Shown: one piece after another, positions 7,477 to 17,200 of the stretch | How the letters are laid out: each line of letters begins with the position of its first letter | How positions within the stretch are numbered: position 1 is the stretch's first letter | Assembly: GCF_000719265.1 (NCBI RefSeq) | Contig: NZ_JOFL01000014.1 | Span: forward strand, 76,814 to 140,813 | Length of the DNA stretch: 64,000 bases | Direction of reading: 5' to 3' | Source of the DNA: Streptomyces roseoverticillatus | GTDB lineage: Bacteria; Actinomycetota; Actinomycetes; Streptomycetales; Streptomycetaceae | The notes under the pieces: model-generated | The model's database searches: none | Seen by the model: only the letters and a program-made list of their open reading frames with translations | What the model was told of the DNA's origin: nothing | Program-made: the position numbers and the translations under genes

Positions 7477-9586
7477 GACTTGATCCGCAATTCACCAGAG
7501 GGTGAGCTGTGGACTGCACGCGGGGCGGGGTCCGGGCTTTCCGGCGTGGTCGCGCACGGGGCGTGGCTCATCCGGGGTCGCTCGGTCTCGCCGTCCGGCG
7601 GTTCGGTGAGCAGAGGTCACCCGCTGGCGGGGGACTGCCACGCGGCCAGCGCCCCGAGGGGTGTTCTGGCACGGTGTGGTTGACTCACTCAGGGCTTCTT
7701 CCAGCCCTTGCTCGAAGATGATTTGTGCGTGCCGCGACCGGGCGGTGTTCAGGGTCGCGGTCTTGGGGCCGTGCGGGTCGGTCAGGTCGACGAAGGCGGC
7801 CAGTGCGGCGGATACGAGGTCGCGCTTGCCGACCAGGCCGCACGCGGTGCACTTGTGCTCCCGGTCCCGTAGCGTCTTGGTGACGCGTTCCCCACACAGG
7901 CAGTGCTGCGACAGGGCGGTGGACCAGGTGGAGGCGCGTACGAGGCGGCCCCCGGCTGCCTTGCACTCGATCTCCAGGGCGGCGATGAGCATGCCGGGTG
8001 TGGTCTGGGAGAGGCGCTTGCCCCACAGTCGGTACCAGGTGCGGATGTCGCAGTCTTCCACCGTGAGGTTCGAGCCGTGGGCGGCGATGATGTCGCGGGC
8101 CACGGTACGGGCGCGGTGGCGCCGGTACTCGGCGGCGGACGCGGCGGCTTCGGCCTGGCGGGCGCGCAGCCGACGGTAGCCACCTGAGAGCCGGTCGCGA
8201 TGGAACGCCTGTTTGGGCACCCCGTCCGAGCGGGAGTCACGGGCACCGCCCGGCACCGCAACGTCCTTGGGCTTGAGGCCCTTGGCGGCCCGGCGCTGGG
8301 CACGCGCGGTCTGCCGCTTGGACAACCCGTACTGGCCGGTGTTGGTGGCCCGGCGGGAGCGTTCCAGGGCGCGTGCGCGGCCCCGCCGCTTGCGGGTACC
8401 CTTCTCCAGCCGCGCCCGTTCCTGATCGGTCAGCGTGATCTCGGAGGATGCCGGGCCACTGTCGGCGGGGTCCAGGGATGCAGGGAAGGAGACGACGGAG
8501 AGGTTGGAGACATTGCCGTCCACCCCGCCGATCCGATCCAGCCCAGCAGCCTGCCGCCGCATCCGGCGGACCGCCGGGGAGGCGTAGCCGGGTCCCAGCA
8601 CCATCAGGTGCGCCTCATACGCCCAGCCGCCGGGCGCGGACACCTTGCGGCGGCGCACGAGGTCCACCTTGTGCCAGTGGCCGGGATGGGCAAGGAAATG
8701 CTCAACCCGCGCCCACTGGCCCGGCCCTTGGGGGACGTGGACGGGCAGTACGAGGTCACCGCGCTTGCTGTCGGGGCCGCCCGCGAACACCACGGCCAGC
8801 GGGCCAGTATGGTCCCACCAGGACGCCTTGCGCATGCCCGGCTTCCCGGACGCGGTGAGCTTGCCCGTGGGCACCTTGCCCTCCGGCACGGTCGGCTTCG
8901 GCATGCGGCGGGGCTGCATCAGCTCATGCCGGCCGCCGCTGGTGTAGGCCATGGCGTGGCCGTGGAGGGTGCCGACGAGGCGGAAGGTCTCCCACTTGTT
9001 CTCGGTGGTATGGGAGCGGGCGCGTCCGGGGATGCGGGTGAAGTCGTGCCAGCGCCCGACCCTGGGGCGCCCGTGGCGCTTGCCGGTGACGTCCGGGAAC
9101 AGGTGGCGCTGCACCCCGTTCCACACCTCGTCAGCGATGTGCATCGCCAGGGCCTTCGAAGCGTGGTGCTTGAGGTGCCCGGCGCCCTCCAGGTGCCGGT
9201 ATGCGCACCGTTCCAGGGCCTCACGGTTCAGGCCGAGGCGCTGCCGTACTGCCTTCGCCCCATGGGTATCGCGCTCATGTTTGGCGCGCCAGTAGGCATC
9301 GGCCTTGGCGCGAGTGTCCCGCTGGACGGCCTGCTTGATTGACCACATCGCACCGAACAGCTTCTCCAGCCGCGCCACGTCGGCGGGGTCGGTGACGGCC
9401 AGCGGCAGCACCATCACCGACACGAACCCGCCGTCGGGCTTGGCCCACTTCGGGGCCTTGTTCTTCCCCCGGAACTTCCTTGGCGGCTGGGCATGCTGCA
9501 TGTCCGTCACCCCCCTTCTGGATTAGTTGGCCTACGACACTCTACACAATTAGTTCAGCTATGACAGTCGAGATAGAGTAGCCTCT
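7477..9586 (-). mobile_element. IS605/IS1341-type element carrying only tnpB
   Basis: The TnpB gene and its flanks fill this stretch with no TnpA recombinase gene. On the strand of tnpB the sequence just past its stop codon reads ...GCGGATCAAG at the edge of the SLT gene, and TCAA is a typical right-end cleavage motif of IS605 elements (family knowledge), so the right end probably lies at about 7479-7484. The left end is unclear. The 76 bp between tnpB and the HTH gene are AT-rich with CTCTA/TAGAG pairs that could form the subterminal hairpin. Confidence 0.45.
7492..9510 (-). CDS. tnpB: TnpB-like RNA-guided nuclease (IS605 OrfB family)
   Basis: 672 residues, much longer than a typical 400-residue TnpB. 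The RuvC-like triad is intact: Asp331 in IGGVDGNVSNLSV, Glu485 in NLTVEDCDI and Asp564 in GKRDLVSAALAAF. A zinc ribbon lies between the last two (SQHCLCGE...CTACG); its first knuckle is C-x-C, one residue short of the usual C-x-x-C. The N-terminal 330 residues hold a basic REC/wedge-like part, and a basic linker with KRRGRARALERSRRATNTG precedes the last part of RuvC. About 100 residues after the last Asp are low-complexity and probably overlap the guide RNA (omega RNA) region, as in other TnpB genes. No TnpA partner. An active nuclease is plausible; domestication is also possible. Confidence 0.8.
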   Translation of the reverse strand: MTDMQHAQPPRKFRGKNKAPKWAKPDGGFVSVMVLPLAVTDPADVARLEKLFGAMWSIKQAVQRDTRAKADAYWRAKHERDTHGAKAVRQRLGLNREALERCAYRHLEGAGHLKHHASKALAMHIADEVWNGVQRHLFPDVTGKRHGRPRVGRWHDFTRIPGRARSHTTENKWETFRLVGTLHGHAMAYTSGGRHELMQPRRMPKPTVPEGKVPTGKLTASGKPGMRKASWWDHTGPLAVVFAGGPDSKRGDLVLPVHVPQGPGQWARVEHFLAHPGHWHKVDLVRRRKVSAPGGWAYEAHLMVLGPGYASPAVRRMRRQAAGLDRIGGVDGNVSNLSVVSFPASLDPADSGPASSEITLTDQERARLEKGTRKRRGRARALERSRRATNTGQYGLSKRQTARAQRRAAKGLKPKDVAVPGGARDSRSDGVPKQAFHRDRLSGGYRRLRARQAEAAASAAEYRRHRARTVARDIIAAHGSNLTVEDCDIRTWYRLWGKRLSQTTPGMLIAALEIECKAAGGRLVRASTWSTALSQHCLCGERVTKTLRDREHKCTACGLVGKRDLVSAALAAFVDLTDPHGPKTATLNTARSRHAQIIFEQGLEEALSESTTPCQNTPRGAGRVAVPRQRVTSAHRTAGRRDRATPDEPRPVRDHAGKPGPRPACSPQLTLW

Positions 9587-9784
9587 ATGACGATCAAGAT
9601 TCCTGGATACGAGGATGCGAAGCAGGCGGCGGCGCGGCTCGAGGTGACCGTTCAGCACATCTACAACCTCAACAGCAACCGGGCCGACTTCCCGGCCCCT
9701 GTATACGTCGGCCGCACCCCTCTGTGGCCGGTTGACCGGCTGGACGCCTGGCGGGCTGCCCACCCCAAGCCGGGGAAGCGATAA
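9587..9784 (+). CDS. small AlpA/excisionase-like HTH protein
   Basis: 65 residues. The sequence GYEDAKQAAARLEVTVQHIYNLNS fits a winged helix-turn-helix of the AlpA/Xis type (helices about 8-35), then FPAPVYVGRTPLWPVDRLDAWRAAH, the usual beta-wing that ends in the W..WRAA helix. No catalytic domain. Divergent from tnpB across a 76-bp AT-rich gap, so it could control tnpB or be a leftover excisionase of a vanished integrative element. It is not the MerR-type head of an IS607 TnpA. No strong Shine-Dalgarno is visible; the ATG follows GATAGAGTAGCCTCT, which may hold a -10 element. Confidence 0.65.
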   Translation: MTIKIPGYEDAKQAAARLEVTVQHIYNLNSNRADFPAPVYVGRTPLWPVDRLDAWRAAHPKPGKR

Positions 9785-9819
9785 GTCACCTGTCCCGGAT
9801 TCGGGAAGTAACTGACCTC

Positions 9820-10449
9820 ATGCACTGCTGCGGTCGTTTGTGTCGAAGATCAGTACTATCGGCCTGCGGCCCCCGCTCCCGGCTGTACTGGACCGGACTG
9901 GCAGTTAAAGCATTCCTCGTGCTGGTTGCCCGTATCGCCGCCCACCTGCCGAAGCCGGGATGCGGACCTCCGTGGACACTTCTGCCGGACAACCGCGCCC
10001 TGTCGGCCGCCATTGACTGGCGCACGAACTTGACCCACCGGTAGCTTGCCGACCTGTTCGCGGTCGGCGTCGCCACCGTCCACCGCATCATCGACCGTCT
10101 CAAATCCGCGATCGCCCGACCCTTCACACCGCCCGAAGGAAGCCGGCTGATTCATGGGTGGTGGACGGCACCTCGATCCCCGTGAATGGATACAAGGTGA
10201 TGTCGCGCTCCGAGAACTACCGGCGCTCGGTGAACATCCAGGTCACCATCCGCGCGAAGGACCGGCGCGTCATTGTCGTGGGCGGCTCCTGGCCCGGCAA
10301 CCGCAACGACATCACCGCCTTCCGTGCCACCATGGCCGATCACTTCACAAGGTCTTCAAGGTTCCCCGTCGGCGCCGCGGGCGCGGCGGCCAACAGCACT
10401 GCCCCGCACCGTCGCCGCGTTCCACAACCTCAAGATCGACTACGCATGA
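9820..10449 (+). pseudogene. decayed DDE transposase (IS5-type, DDE_Tnp_4)
   Basis: Pieces of one transposase in successive frames. The first part ends DWRTNLTHR with an in-frame TAG at 10042-10044, after which the same frame reads on as LADLFAVGVATVHRIIDRL, the expected helix-turn-helix. A frameshift near 10150 moves to WVVDGTSIPVNGYKV, which carries the first catalytic Asp, and then PGNRNDITAFRAT. A deletion and another frame change follow, and the C-terminal end FHNLKIDYA is recovered with its stop at 10447-10449. The central ADGGY motif is missing. Clearly non-functional. The gap 10450-10613 contains a hairpin and the promoter area of the next gene. Confidence 0.75.
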
Positions 10450-10507
10450 TTCACGGAACCGCTTTAAGTGTCCCGGCTGGCCGTGTCGCCCGGCTCCCCG
10501 ATCGTAC

Positions 10508-10538
10508 GAGCTCCCGGTCTCAACCAGACCGGGGGCTC
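10508..10538 (+). terminator. hairpin between transposase remnant and AI-2E-type gene
   Basis: CCCGGTCT / AGACCGGG arms around CAACC, extended by GAGC/GCTC. It may be the original terminator of the SLT gene, left behind when mobile DNA entered (inference). Confidence 0.45.
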
Positions 10539-10613
10539 GCGCCGTCTTCCCCGGCAACGCGGCCCGGGTAACGTTCACCCTGGCCACGGGGGAGTGGGGG
10601 TAGAGGAAGAGAA

Positions 10614-12092
10614 ATGTCCAGATTGCCACGATGGGTCGGTGGTGTGGGGGCGGGTCTGACCCGCCTCGCCCGGCGGCTCGAGGAGCGCTCGGCCGAGGCG
10701 GCGGGCGCGGGCGCCTCCGGCGCGGCCGGTGCCGGTGCTCCCGAGCCCGACGCCGCCGCCGAACCCGTACGCACCTCTCCGCCGAATCGTTCCGGCTGGT
10801 CCGGGGCGGCGTCCGTCCCGGACCCGGGGGCTGCCGGAGGGCTGTCCTCCGCCGCGCCTTCCGCAGGCGACTCCGCATCCGCCAGCGGTCCCGCGGACGA
10901 CGCGGCCGGCGGCCGCGCTCACAGCGGCCCGCCCGCCGCAGGCGACCACGTGCCGCCGCCGCCCGGCTACGCTCCGGCGGTCCCGGCGCGGCCCGACCCC
11001 GTCGCCGCTGTCCCCTGGGGCGTGCGGGTCGCGGCCGAGGTCGCCTGGCGGCTGCTGATCCTGGCCGGCACCCTCTGGGTGCTGATGCGGGTGATCAGCG
11101 CCGTCCGCCTGGTGGTGCTGTCCTTCGTCGTCGGCCTGCTGATCACCGCCCTGCTGCAGCCCACCGTCGCCTGGCTGAAGAGACGCGGCGTGCCCCGGGG
11201 GCTCGCCACGGTCATGACCTTCATCTCCGGCTTCGTCGTCATGGGCCTGGTCGGCTGGTTCGTGGTGTGGCAGGTGACGGACAACCTCGACGACCTGTCC
11301 GGGCAGGTGCAGCAGGGCATCAAGGACCTGAAGCACTGGCTGCTGACCAGCCCGTTTCACGTCACCGAGAAGCAGATCAACAACATCGCCGACAACCTCA
11401 GCACGGCCATCGGCGCCAACACCAAGGACATCACCTCCGCCGGCATAGAGGGCGTCCAGGTGATCCTGGAGGTGCTGACCGGCATCCTGCTGGCGATGTT
11501 CAGCACGCTCTTCCTGCTCTACGACGGGCCGCGCATCTGGGAGTGGCTGCTGAAGCTGTTCCCGGCGGCGGCGCGTGAGGGCGTGGCGGGCGCGGGCCCG
11601 CGGGCGTGGGCGACGCTGACGGCCTACGTGCGGGGCACGGTGATAGTGGCCCTGATCGACGCGATCTTCATCGGCATCGGGCTGTTCTTCCTGAACGTGC
11701 CGCTCGCGGTGCCGCTGGCCGTCTTCATCTTCCTGTTCGCCTTCGTCCCGCTCGTGGGCGCCGTGGTCTCCGGCGCGCTCGCGGTGGTCGTGGCGCTGGT
11801 GACGAAGGACGTGTTCACGGCCCTGATGGTGCTGATCGTGGTGCTCGCGGTGCAGCAGATCGAGGGCCACGTCCTGCAGCCGTTCATCCTCGGCCGCGCC
11901 GTGCGCGTCCACCCGCTCGCGGTGGTCCTGTCCGTGGTCGCGGGCTCCCTGATCGCGGGCATCGGCGGCGCCGTGGTCGCCGTGCCGCTGGTCGCCGTCA
12001 CCAATACGGTCGTCGGCTACCTCCGCGCCTACGCCAGGGATAAGGCGGTGGCGTCGATCACCCCACAGGACGAGCCTCCCCCCGGGCCGTGA
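10614..12092 (+). CDS. AI-2E (TqsA/PerM) family transporter
   Basis: 492 residues. A long Ala/Gly/Pro-rich cytoplasmic N-terminus (about 1-140) is followed by a membrane domain with about eight helices beginning at VAWRLLILAGTLWVLM. The middle part has the large non-membrane loop usual for the family (WQVTDNLDDLSGQVQQGIKDL), and the end has the VPLAVFIFLFAFVPLVGAVVSG and QQIEGHVLQPFILGRAVRVHPLAV stretches that define AI-2E/PF01594 proteins. ATG at 10614 follows GAGGAAG. Family members export autoinducer-2 or move sodium/protons; the role in Streptomyces is not established. Followed by a strong hairpin. Confidence 0.88.
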   Translation: MSRLPRWVGGVGAGLTRLARRLEERSAEAAGAGASGAAGAGAPEPDAAAEPVRTSPPNRSGWSGAASVPDPGAAGGLSSAAPSAGDSASASGPADDAAGGRAHSGPPAAGDHVPPPPGYAPAVPARPDPVAAVPWGVRVAAEVAWRLLILAGTLWVLMRVISAVRLVVLSFVVGLLITALLQPTVAWLKRRGVPRGLATVMTFISGFVVMGLVGWFVVWQVTDNLDDLSGQVQQGIKDLKHWLLTSPFHVTEKQINNIADNLSTAIGANTKDITSAGIEGVQVILEVLTGILLAMFSTLFLLYDGPRIWEWLLKLFPAAAREGVAGAGPRAWATLTAYVRGTVIVALIDAIFIGIGLFFLNVPLAVPLAVFIFLFAFVPLVGAVVSGALAVVVALVTKDVFTALMVLIVVLAVQQIEGHVLQPFILGRAVRVHPLAVVLSVVAGSLIAGIGGAVVAVPLVAVTNTVVGYLRAYARDKAVASITPQDEPPPGP

Positions 12093-12126
12093 CCAGGGGG
12101 CGGGATTATGTCTGCCGCCCATGCGG

Positions 12127-12159
12127 AGCGGGCTCCGGCCGTGACGGCCGGAGCCCGCT
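12127..12159. terminator. strong hairpin terminator after the AI-2E-type gene
   Basis: 15-bp perfect arms AGCGGGCTCCGGCCG / CGGCCGGAGCCCGCT with a TGA loop, 34 bp past the stop codon. The rest of 12160-12474 holds no gene I can support. Confidence 0.8.
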
Positions 12160-12474
12160 TGCAGTGCGGACGGTGCGAACCTGCCGTAGCCGCCTCGCGC
12201 CAGAAGTCCGTAGAGCCTCGAAACTGAACTGTGCCGAAGCAGGGCACGGAGTACCCTTCCGGCCCGGCTTTGCCGCGGCATGGCCGGCCCCGGGGACGAC
12301 TAGGCACAGCTTGCCGCCGCGACCGCGCCACTCGGTGCACTACGGAGATGATCAGTGCAACTCGCAATCAACGAGCATCCGTCCTCCGGAGGGGTCAGCC
12401 GATCGTGCAACCCACGCCGAAGTCCCTGGCCACATGCGTGTTGAGGTAGTGGCAAGAGTCTGACCCTGGGATGC

Positions 12475-12978
12475 CTAGTTGCAGAACGAGCGACGTGCAT
12501 TGATGGCCATCGAGCCGTCGGCGGTCAGCATGATGGCGGTGATCGTCGGGCAATCGTCCATTCTGACCGGTCCTGCATACTGGCTAAATACGCCTTCGTC
12601 GACCTGGCAGGTCGGATTGGTCGAGTTGTTGCAAATCTTCAGCTTCATTTGCCGCGCAACATCTGTGTTGTTGTCGAAGATTGCGCATATGGTGTCACGC
12701 GGCCCGAGGCCGCCGTTCGAGTAGGCGAACAAGGTTCCCCACCTAATTGCGCGCTCAGGAAGGCGCTCCGCGTAAATCAGTTTGTAGCCCGAGCCGCAAA
12801 CAGTCGCTCCCGCTTGGACGGCAGAGGGGCTGGCGGCTGCGATCTTCCTGGTCTCGTCACTCGCTCTGGCTGCTATAGCACTTGAACTCTTCTGTTGCTC
12901 AGCAGCCGACGGGGTGGCGGTGAGTCCGATCAAGGCGATGGTTGCGGCTGCTGCTGCTGCCAATCGTGCAGTGATCAC
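12475..12978 (-). CDS. small secreted protein of unknown function
   Basis: 167 residues. GTG at 12978 is chosen because GGAAGG lies six bases upstream and it yields a clean Sec signal: basic VITARLA, hydrophobic Ala-rich core, then TPSAAEQQ with a cleavage site near residue 27. The mature part has six cysteines (VCGSGY, ICAIFD, KICNNS, TCQVDE, DDCPTI and a C-terminal FCN), which suggests disulfides. I do not recognise the family. It lies in an AT-richer segment with other secreted proteins on the same strand and may be horizontally acquired. About 300 bp separate it from the lipoprotein gene, so it probably has its own promoter. Confidence 0.65.
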   Translation of the reverse strand: MITARLAAAAAATIALIGLTATPSAAEQQKSSSAIAARASDETRKIAAASPSAVQAGATVCGSGYKLIYAERLPERAIRWGTLFAYSNGGLGPRDTICAIFDNNTDVARQMKLKICNNSTNPTCQVDEGVFSQYAGPVRMDDCPTITAIMLTADGSMAINARRSFCN

Positions 12979-13278
12979 GTGACGCCTTCCAGATAGGTTG
13001 ATGCGACCGCCGGATATCATCACGGGAACTGAATCAGACCAAGTCTCTAGCCAGGTGGATGGCTGGTTCACGTACAGTTATTGGCGGGATCGCCACCATG
13101 GTGTAGCGCTGGAAGCTTTGGTGAGGCATCTAGGCGGCGCGATCGCCCAAGGGTTGTCCCAGCGAGGGTTGGGCAAGGTTCTAGCCCAAACCGTACTGGC
13201 CGTCAATGGAGTGACACCGCGTTGGTAGGCCCAATGACTTGCTGAGCGGAATGGTTGCCCTACTGACGCGGGCAATGA

Positions 13279-14079
13279 TTATTTTGCACTGTCCTGGTCG
13301 CGCTTGAACACTTTATAGTAGTCGACATAGCCGATTTCGAGCTTGAATGCAATGCCGTGCTTCCTGCGGATGTCGGAAACCGTTCGTGATTCGGGCTCAC
13401 GTAGGAATCGTGTGACGGGGGGATCGTTGTCCATGCCGCTAGGCGGCTCTTCGATGAAAAAGGGTTTGCGATCGCGTACCGCATCCCAGGTCAACGTCTG
13501 TCCGCTGGTGAACAGTTGCGTCGGTTCCGGCGCGTCAGAGCCATGCGGATTCGGCCCGTTCCCTCGATAATATTCAACGAGCCTGCTGCCGTAGTTGTCA
13601 TGCGCGAACGGTATGGTGCTGCCAGGTGTCCCCGGCTGAGACTGGCCGCGGTCGCCTGCGGTGAGGACCTTGTCGAGAACGTCACCGATCCGGTTGCGGT
13701 CGGCGCCATAGTAGGCGGTAATGTTCATCGAGCATTTGATCTTGTAGGTGTCATGGCCATCCTGAAAGAACCACTGCTTTCCCGACCCTCCTTGGCATAA
13801 GTCGCGCACTACGACTAGGCCGAGGGTGAGAGGGGTGCGGTCGGCGTATGCCTGCACCACTGCCCGGAGACGCATCTCCGTCTTCTCCCGGGCCTGCGTT
13901 GCCTGGCTACTGTCCGCGAGCCTGCGTAGCTCCTTCGGGCTGGTGGCGGCCGACGTGCAGGCGGAGAGGGCGAACAGCGCGGCAGCGAGTAAGGCGCCGG
14001 ACTTGGTCTGCGGGCCACGGCAGCGCCGTTGACGCCGATCGTTCCTTGCCGAGAGACGCGCCGCCTCATGCTCCTCCAT
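13279..14079 (-). CDS. putative lipoprotein
   Basis: 266 residues. After a charged N-terminus rich in Arg, a hydrophobic segment ends in the lipobox LSAC (ALLAAALFALSACTSA), predicting a diacylglyceryl-modified Cys around position 41. The rest is soluble, with FFQDGHDTYKIKCSMNITAYYG in the middle and a C-terminal segment ending VDYYKVFKRDQDSAK. I do not recognise the family. The start at 14079 (ATG, GGGGAG upstream) is preferred to the frame at 14142, because the extra 21 residues lack a binding site. Same strand as, and 155 bp downstream of, the large SGNH protein gene; a functional link is possible but unproven. Confidence 0.6.
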   Translation of the reverse strand: MEEHEAARLSARNDRRQRRCRGPQTKSGALLAAALFALSACTSAATSPKELRRLADSSQATQAREKTEMRLRAVVQAYADRTPLTLGLVVVRDLCQGGSGKQWFFQDGHDTYKIKCSMNITAYYGADRNRIGDVLDKVLTAGDRGQSQPGTPGSTIPFAHDNYGSRLVEYYRGNGPNPHGSDAPEPTQLFTSGQTLTWDAVRDRKPFFIEEPPSGMDNDPPVTRFLREPESRTVSDIRRKHGIAFKLEIGYVDYYKVFKRDQDSAK

Positions 14080-14186
14080 ACCCGCCACTCCCCTTTCTCG
14101 ACCGCACTGTTCGTCCGAACACGGGTCTCCTCTCCCCGCCACTGCCGGCCAAACCGGTCGGGCATGCGGAAGTGTCCCTAATGAGT

Positions 14187-14215
14187 CCGGGGCAGCCCTT
14201 GGAGGGCTGCCCCGG
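14187..14215 (-). terminator. terminator of the large SGNH gene
   Basis: 13-bp perfect arms CCGGGGCAGCCCT / AGGGCTGCCCCGG with a 3-nt loop, 19 bp beyond the stop codon of the leftward gene. Confidence 0.7.
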
Positions 14216-14233
14216 CGTGATCGCGACTGGTCG

Positions 14234-17200
14234 CTACAGGCTCATGCCCGTCATCGTGCGCTCAAGGGAGTCCGCGTAGAGGCGCGCTCCCCCGATCTTC
14301 GGGTGGAAGGACTGAGCAGACAGACCGTACTGGTTGATGAGTGGCCAGTCCTTGATCGGCTCGTCAGACCTGACGAGTGTTTTGACGATGCCGTGAACTT
14401 GCTCTGGGCCACCACACACGGCCTTGCCCGCGAAGTCGCTCTTCGGGTTGGAGAACCACGCCTGAGCGCCTTCTCTCTTCGCGTCGTCGACTGCGCCCTG
14501 CATCGCCGCGGCCAGAGTGTCGGCTGTTTCGTTGAGCCAAGCCGTCGACGATTCGGACAGCCCAAGACTGTTGGTTATCCTCAAGCATGACCCCTTATCG
14601 GAGATCAGAGGGGGGTACCCCATGAGGACGATCTTCGCGTGCGGAGCTTTAGCCCTGATCTGCAATAGGGTTGTCGTAATGTCCGGTCGGACGATCTCGT
14701 TGATGATGCCCGGAACGGCAGCCTCCAGATTTTGCCCGACAAACTTCTTGTCCCGTCCGCCGAGGGGTCCATCCGGTTTGTCGAATGTCTTGTCCTTGCA
14801 GTTGCCGCCGCCGAGGGATAGAAGGCATTTCTGGATTATGTCAGAGAAACGGGAATCGTTGCCGCCGATGGAGATCGTGACCAGGCTGGTATTCTGGTCC
14901 AGATAACCCTGGTCGAGCTGAGGTATCTCGCCGCCATTATCTTGGGTTATCCCGTTGGGTAGCACGTTGTATGTGCGTGCACCGGAACATGCAACCAAGT
15001 GGTAGTCCATGTCCGGGTTCAATATGTCATCCAGATCACCGATGGACTGCGACGTGCCCGGGAGTGCTGCCTGGCGCGACCATGCGTAGCGGGACCGATG
15101 GCAAGCGTTGCGCTCCTTCGGACTATTCTTGTCGCGGTAGTTGGTTTCCGGGTAGTAGTCCCGGTCGCCTTCCGACGCGCCTTCTCCGGAGGAATACGAG
15201 TCGCCCATAGCGACGATCATGTTCTTCGGCTTGCCTGACAGAGGCTGGAAGGCGATTGCGCCCCAGGCGATGTCCTCGTCAGCTGTACCGTCTGGGGTGG
15301 TGTTCGACAGAGTCACGGTCGGCTGACCCGTAAAGCGGAAGACGCCCAAGCTGACCCAGCGTCCCGCGCGTTGCGTGACGTATCGATCGTAGCTGTCGCT
15401 ATCAGTGTTGAGGACGCGGTAGTGCGCCTGCCTCGTTTGCGCGCCGGTATCCGGCAAATGCACCAAGACTCGCGCCCAGTTGAGGCCCTGTCCCAGGGTC
15501 CACGTGCCTGTTGCGGTCAGCCGGCCATCGTCGCCGCCGAGATGGGGAACATTGCGGGTGTGCGTATACCAGAAGTGTCCGCCATACCCGCCACCGACTG
15601 AATGCAGATCCTCCTTACCCTCGTAGTGTCCGTCCTTGTCGGCGTTGAACTGAAAGTGGAAACTTCCTGCCGAACTGACACGGCCGCATTCGGACCATGT
15701 CTGTGTCCCGTCCGGTACCGAGGACACGACCTTCGCACCCGATGGGGCTCCTGTGCACACCGGGGTGCCGGCCTTCAGCCGGTAGCCGCGCCCCGGCTCG
15801 GGAATCAGAGTTGCGTACTTGAGGCTCTCGTAGCCGCACATGGTGGCGCAGGATTTCCATGTCGCGTTTGGCTGGTTCCACCAGAACTGCTTGTAACAGT
15901 TCGCATCCGGACAGTTCGGCGGAGACTTCGGATCGCACCCGTTCTTGGCGTTGCAGAACACCTCCAGCGCCGGAGAGACCATCTTGCGGTAGTCCTTGTC
16001 GGTCCACCACGCGGGCTTGAACCCAGCCGACGAGAATCCGTGCTCGCCCGGCCAGTCTTGACGACCGTCGGTACCGTAGGAGAAGCCGGTGTCGATGGAC
16101 CAGGCGGCCCAGCCCATTACCTTCTCCTCATACGGCCAGTCCTGCGGATGCGCGGCGTCCTTGATGGCTGAAGGGCCGTCCACGTCGGTGTCCATGAACG
16201 GGTGGCCCCAGCTCTTCTGGTAGAGCGGGTTGGCCGGATTGTTGTACCAGCCCAGACCCCAGTGCCCTCCGTTCTTACCTGCATCCGAGGCCCGGTTGAA
16301 GCCTAGGTTGTAGTTCCACACGGCGGTGAACCAATTCTCGACCTTGGCCGGATCGTCGTCGTTGACAGTTATCTCTTGCCCCTCGGTGTGGACCTCGTTC
16401 CACTTGTCGGCAAGGATCTGCATGGAAGCGGCGATGTTCGTGGCGTAGTCGATCGCGACGGCCTTCTGCACGGCAGGGGGAAGGGCGGTCTCCTTGTGCC
16501 CGTTGTCGTCCACCTTCTCGTGACCGGCCAGCCGCATGCCGTCGGTGACCTGCCCGACACCGTACCCGCAGTCGGACTTGTCCCAGTGGATCTGCCAGTA
16601 GGCGTCCGGATCATCCTTGGCGGCCTTACGGCCGTAGTAGCCGTCCGTCGCAGCGAGTGGGTTGCCCATCTGACCTGGTATCGAGCCCGCTTCAGCCTGC
16701 CAGAGGTTTGACTCCTGAGCCATGATGCCGAGCATCACGCTCGCAGGGATGCGTTTGCCGCCCTTCAGCGTCGGCGGTGGGAATAGGCCCTGCGGGTCGA
16801 TCGTGCCCAGGCCGGCCTGATCGCGGTATCCACCCTGCCGCAGGTACTGGGCGCGCAACTGACCGCGGACAGCCATGTCGACAGCCCACTCGACCTGGTT
16901 CGGCGTCGGCTGTAATGCCTGCGCCTCCATGTCATTGCGGGAGATGGCGCAGACGCGGTCGGTGTCACGCGGATCCTTCGACGTCTCGGTGTCCGCTGCG
17001 CGTGCCGACGGGGTGAGCCTCTTCTCGTTGATGGGGCGAGCTGGGGAGGGCTCCTTCCCGTTCGACGCTGTCGTTTCCGTAACTGTCTGCGTGATCTTCT
17101 TCCCAGTGGTGGTCGCCGTGCTGGTGACTGTCACCTCCTCTTCCCCGGGCATCGTCCCCCGGCTTTGTGGGACGGTCTCCGCCTTGGTGAAGCCCTTGCC

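Noticed and set aside
10451..10613. Possible tRNA-like fold near 10490-10545 as an island attachment site
   Set aside because: The hairpin lacks D and T arm sequences and an acceptor stem; it reads as a terminator.
13078..13275. 65-codon frame between the two secreted-protein genes
   Set aside because: No ribosome site, odd composition and no family character; the stretch is probably a promoter region or old mobile DNA.
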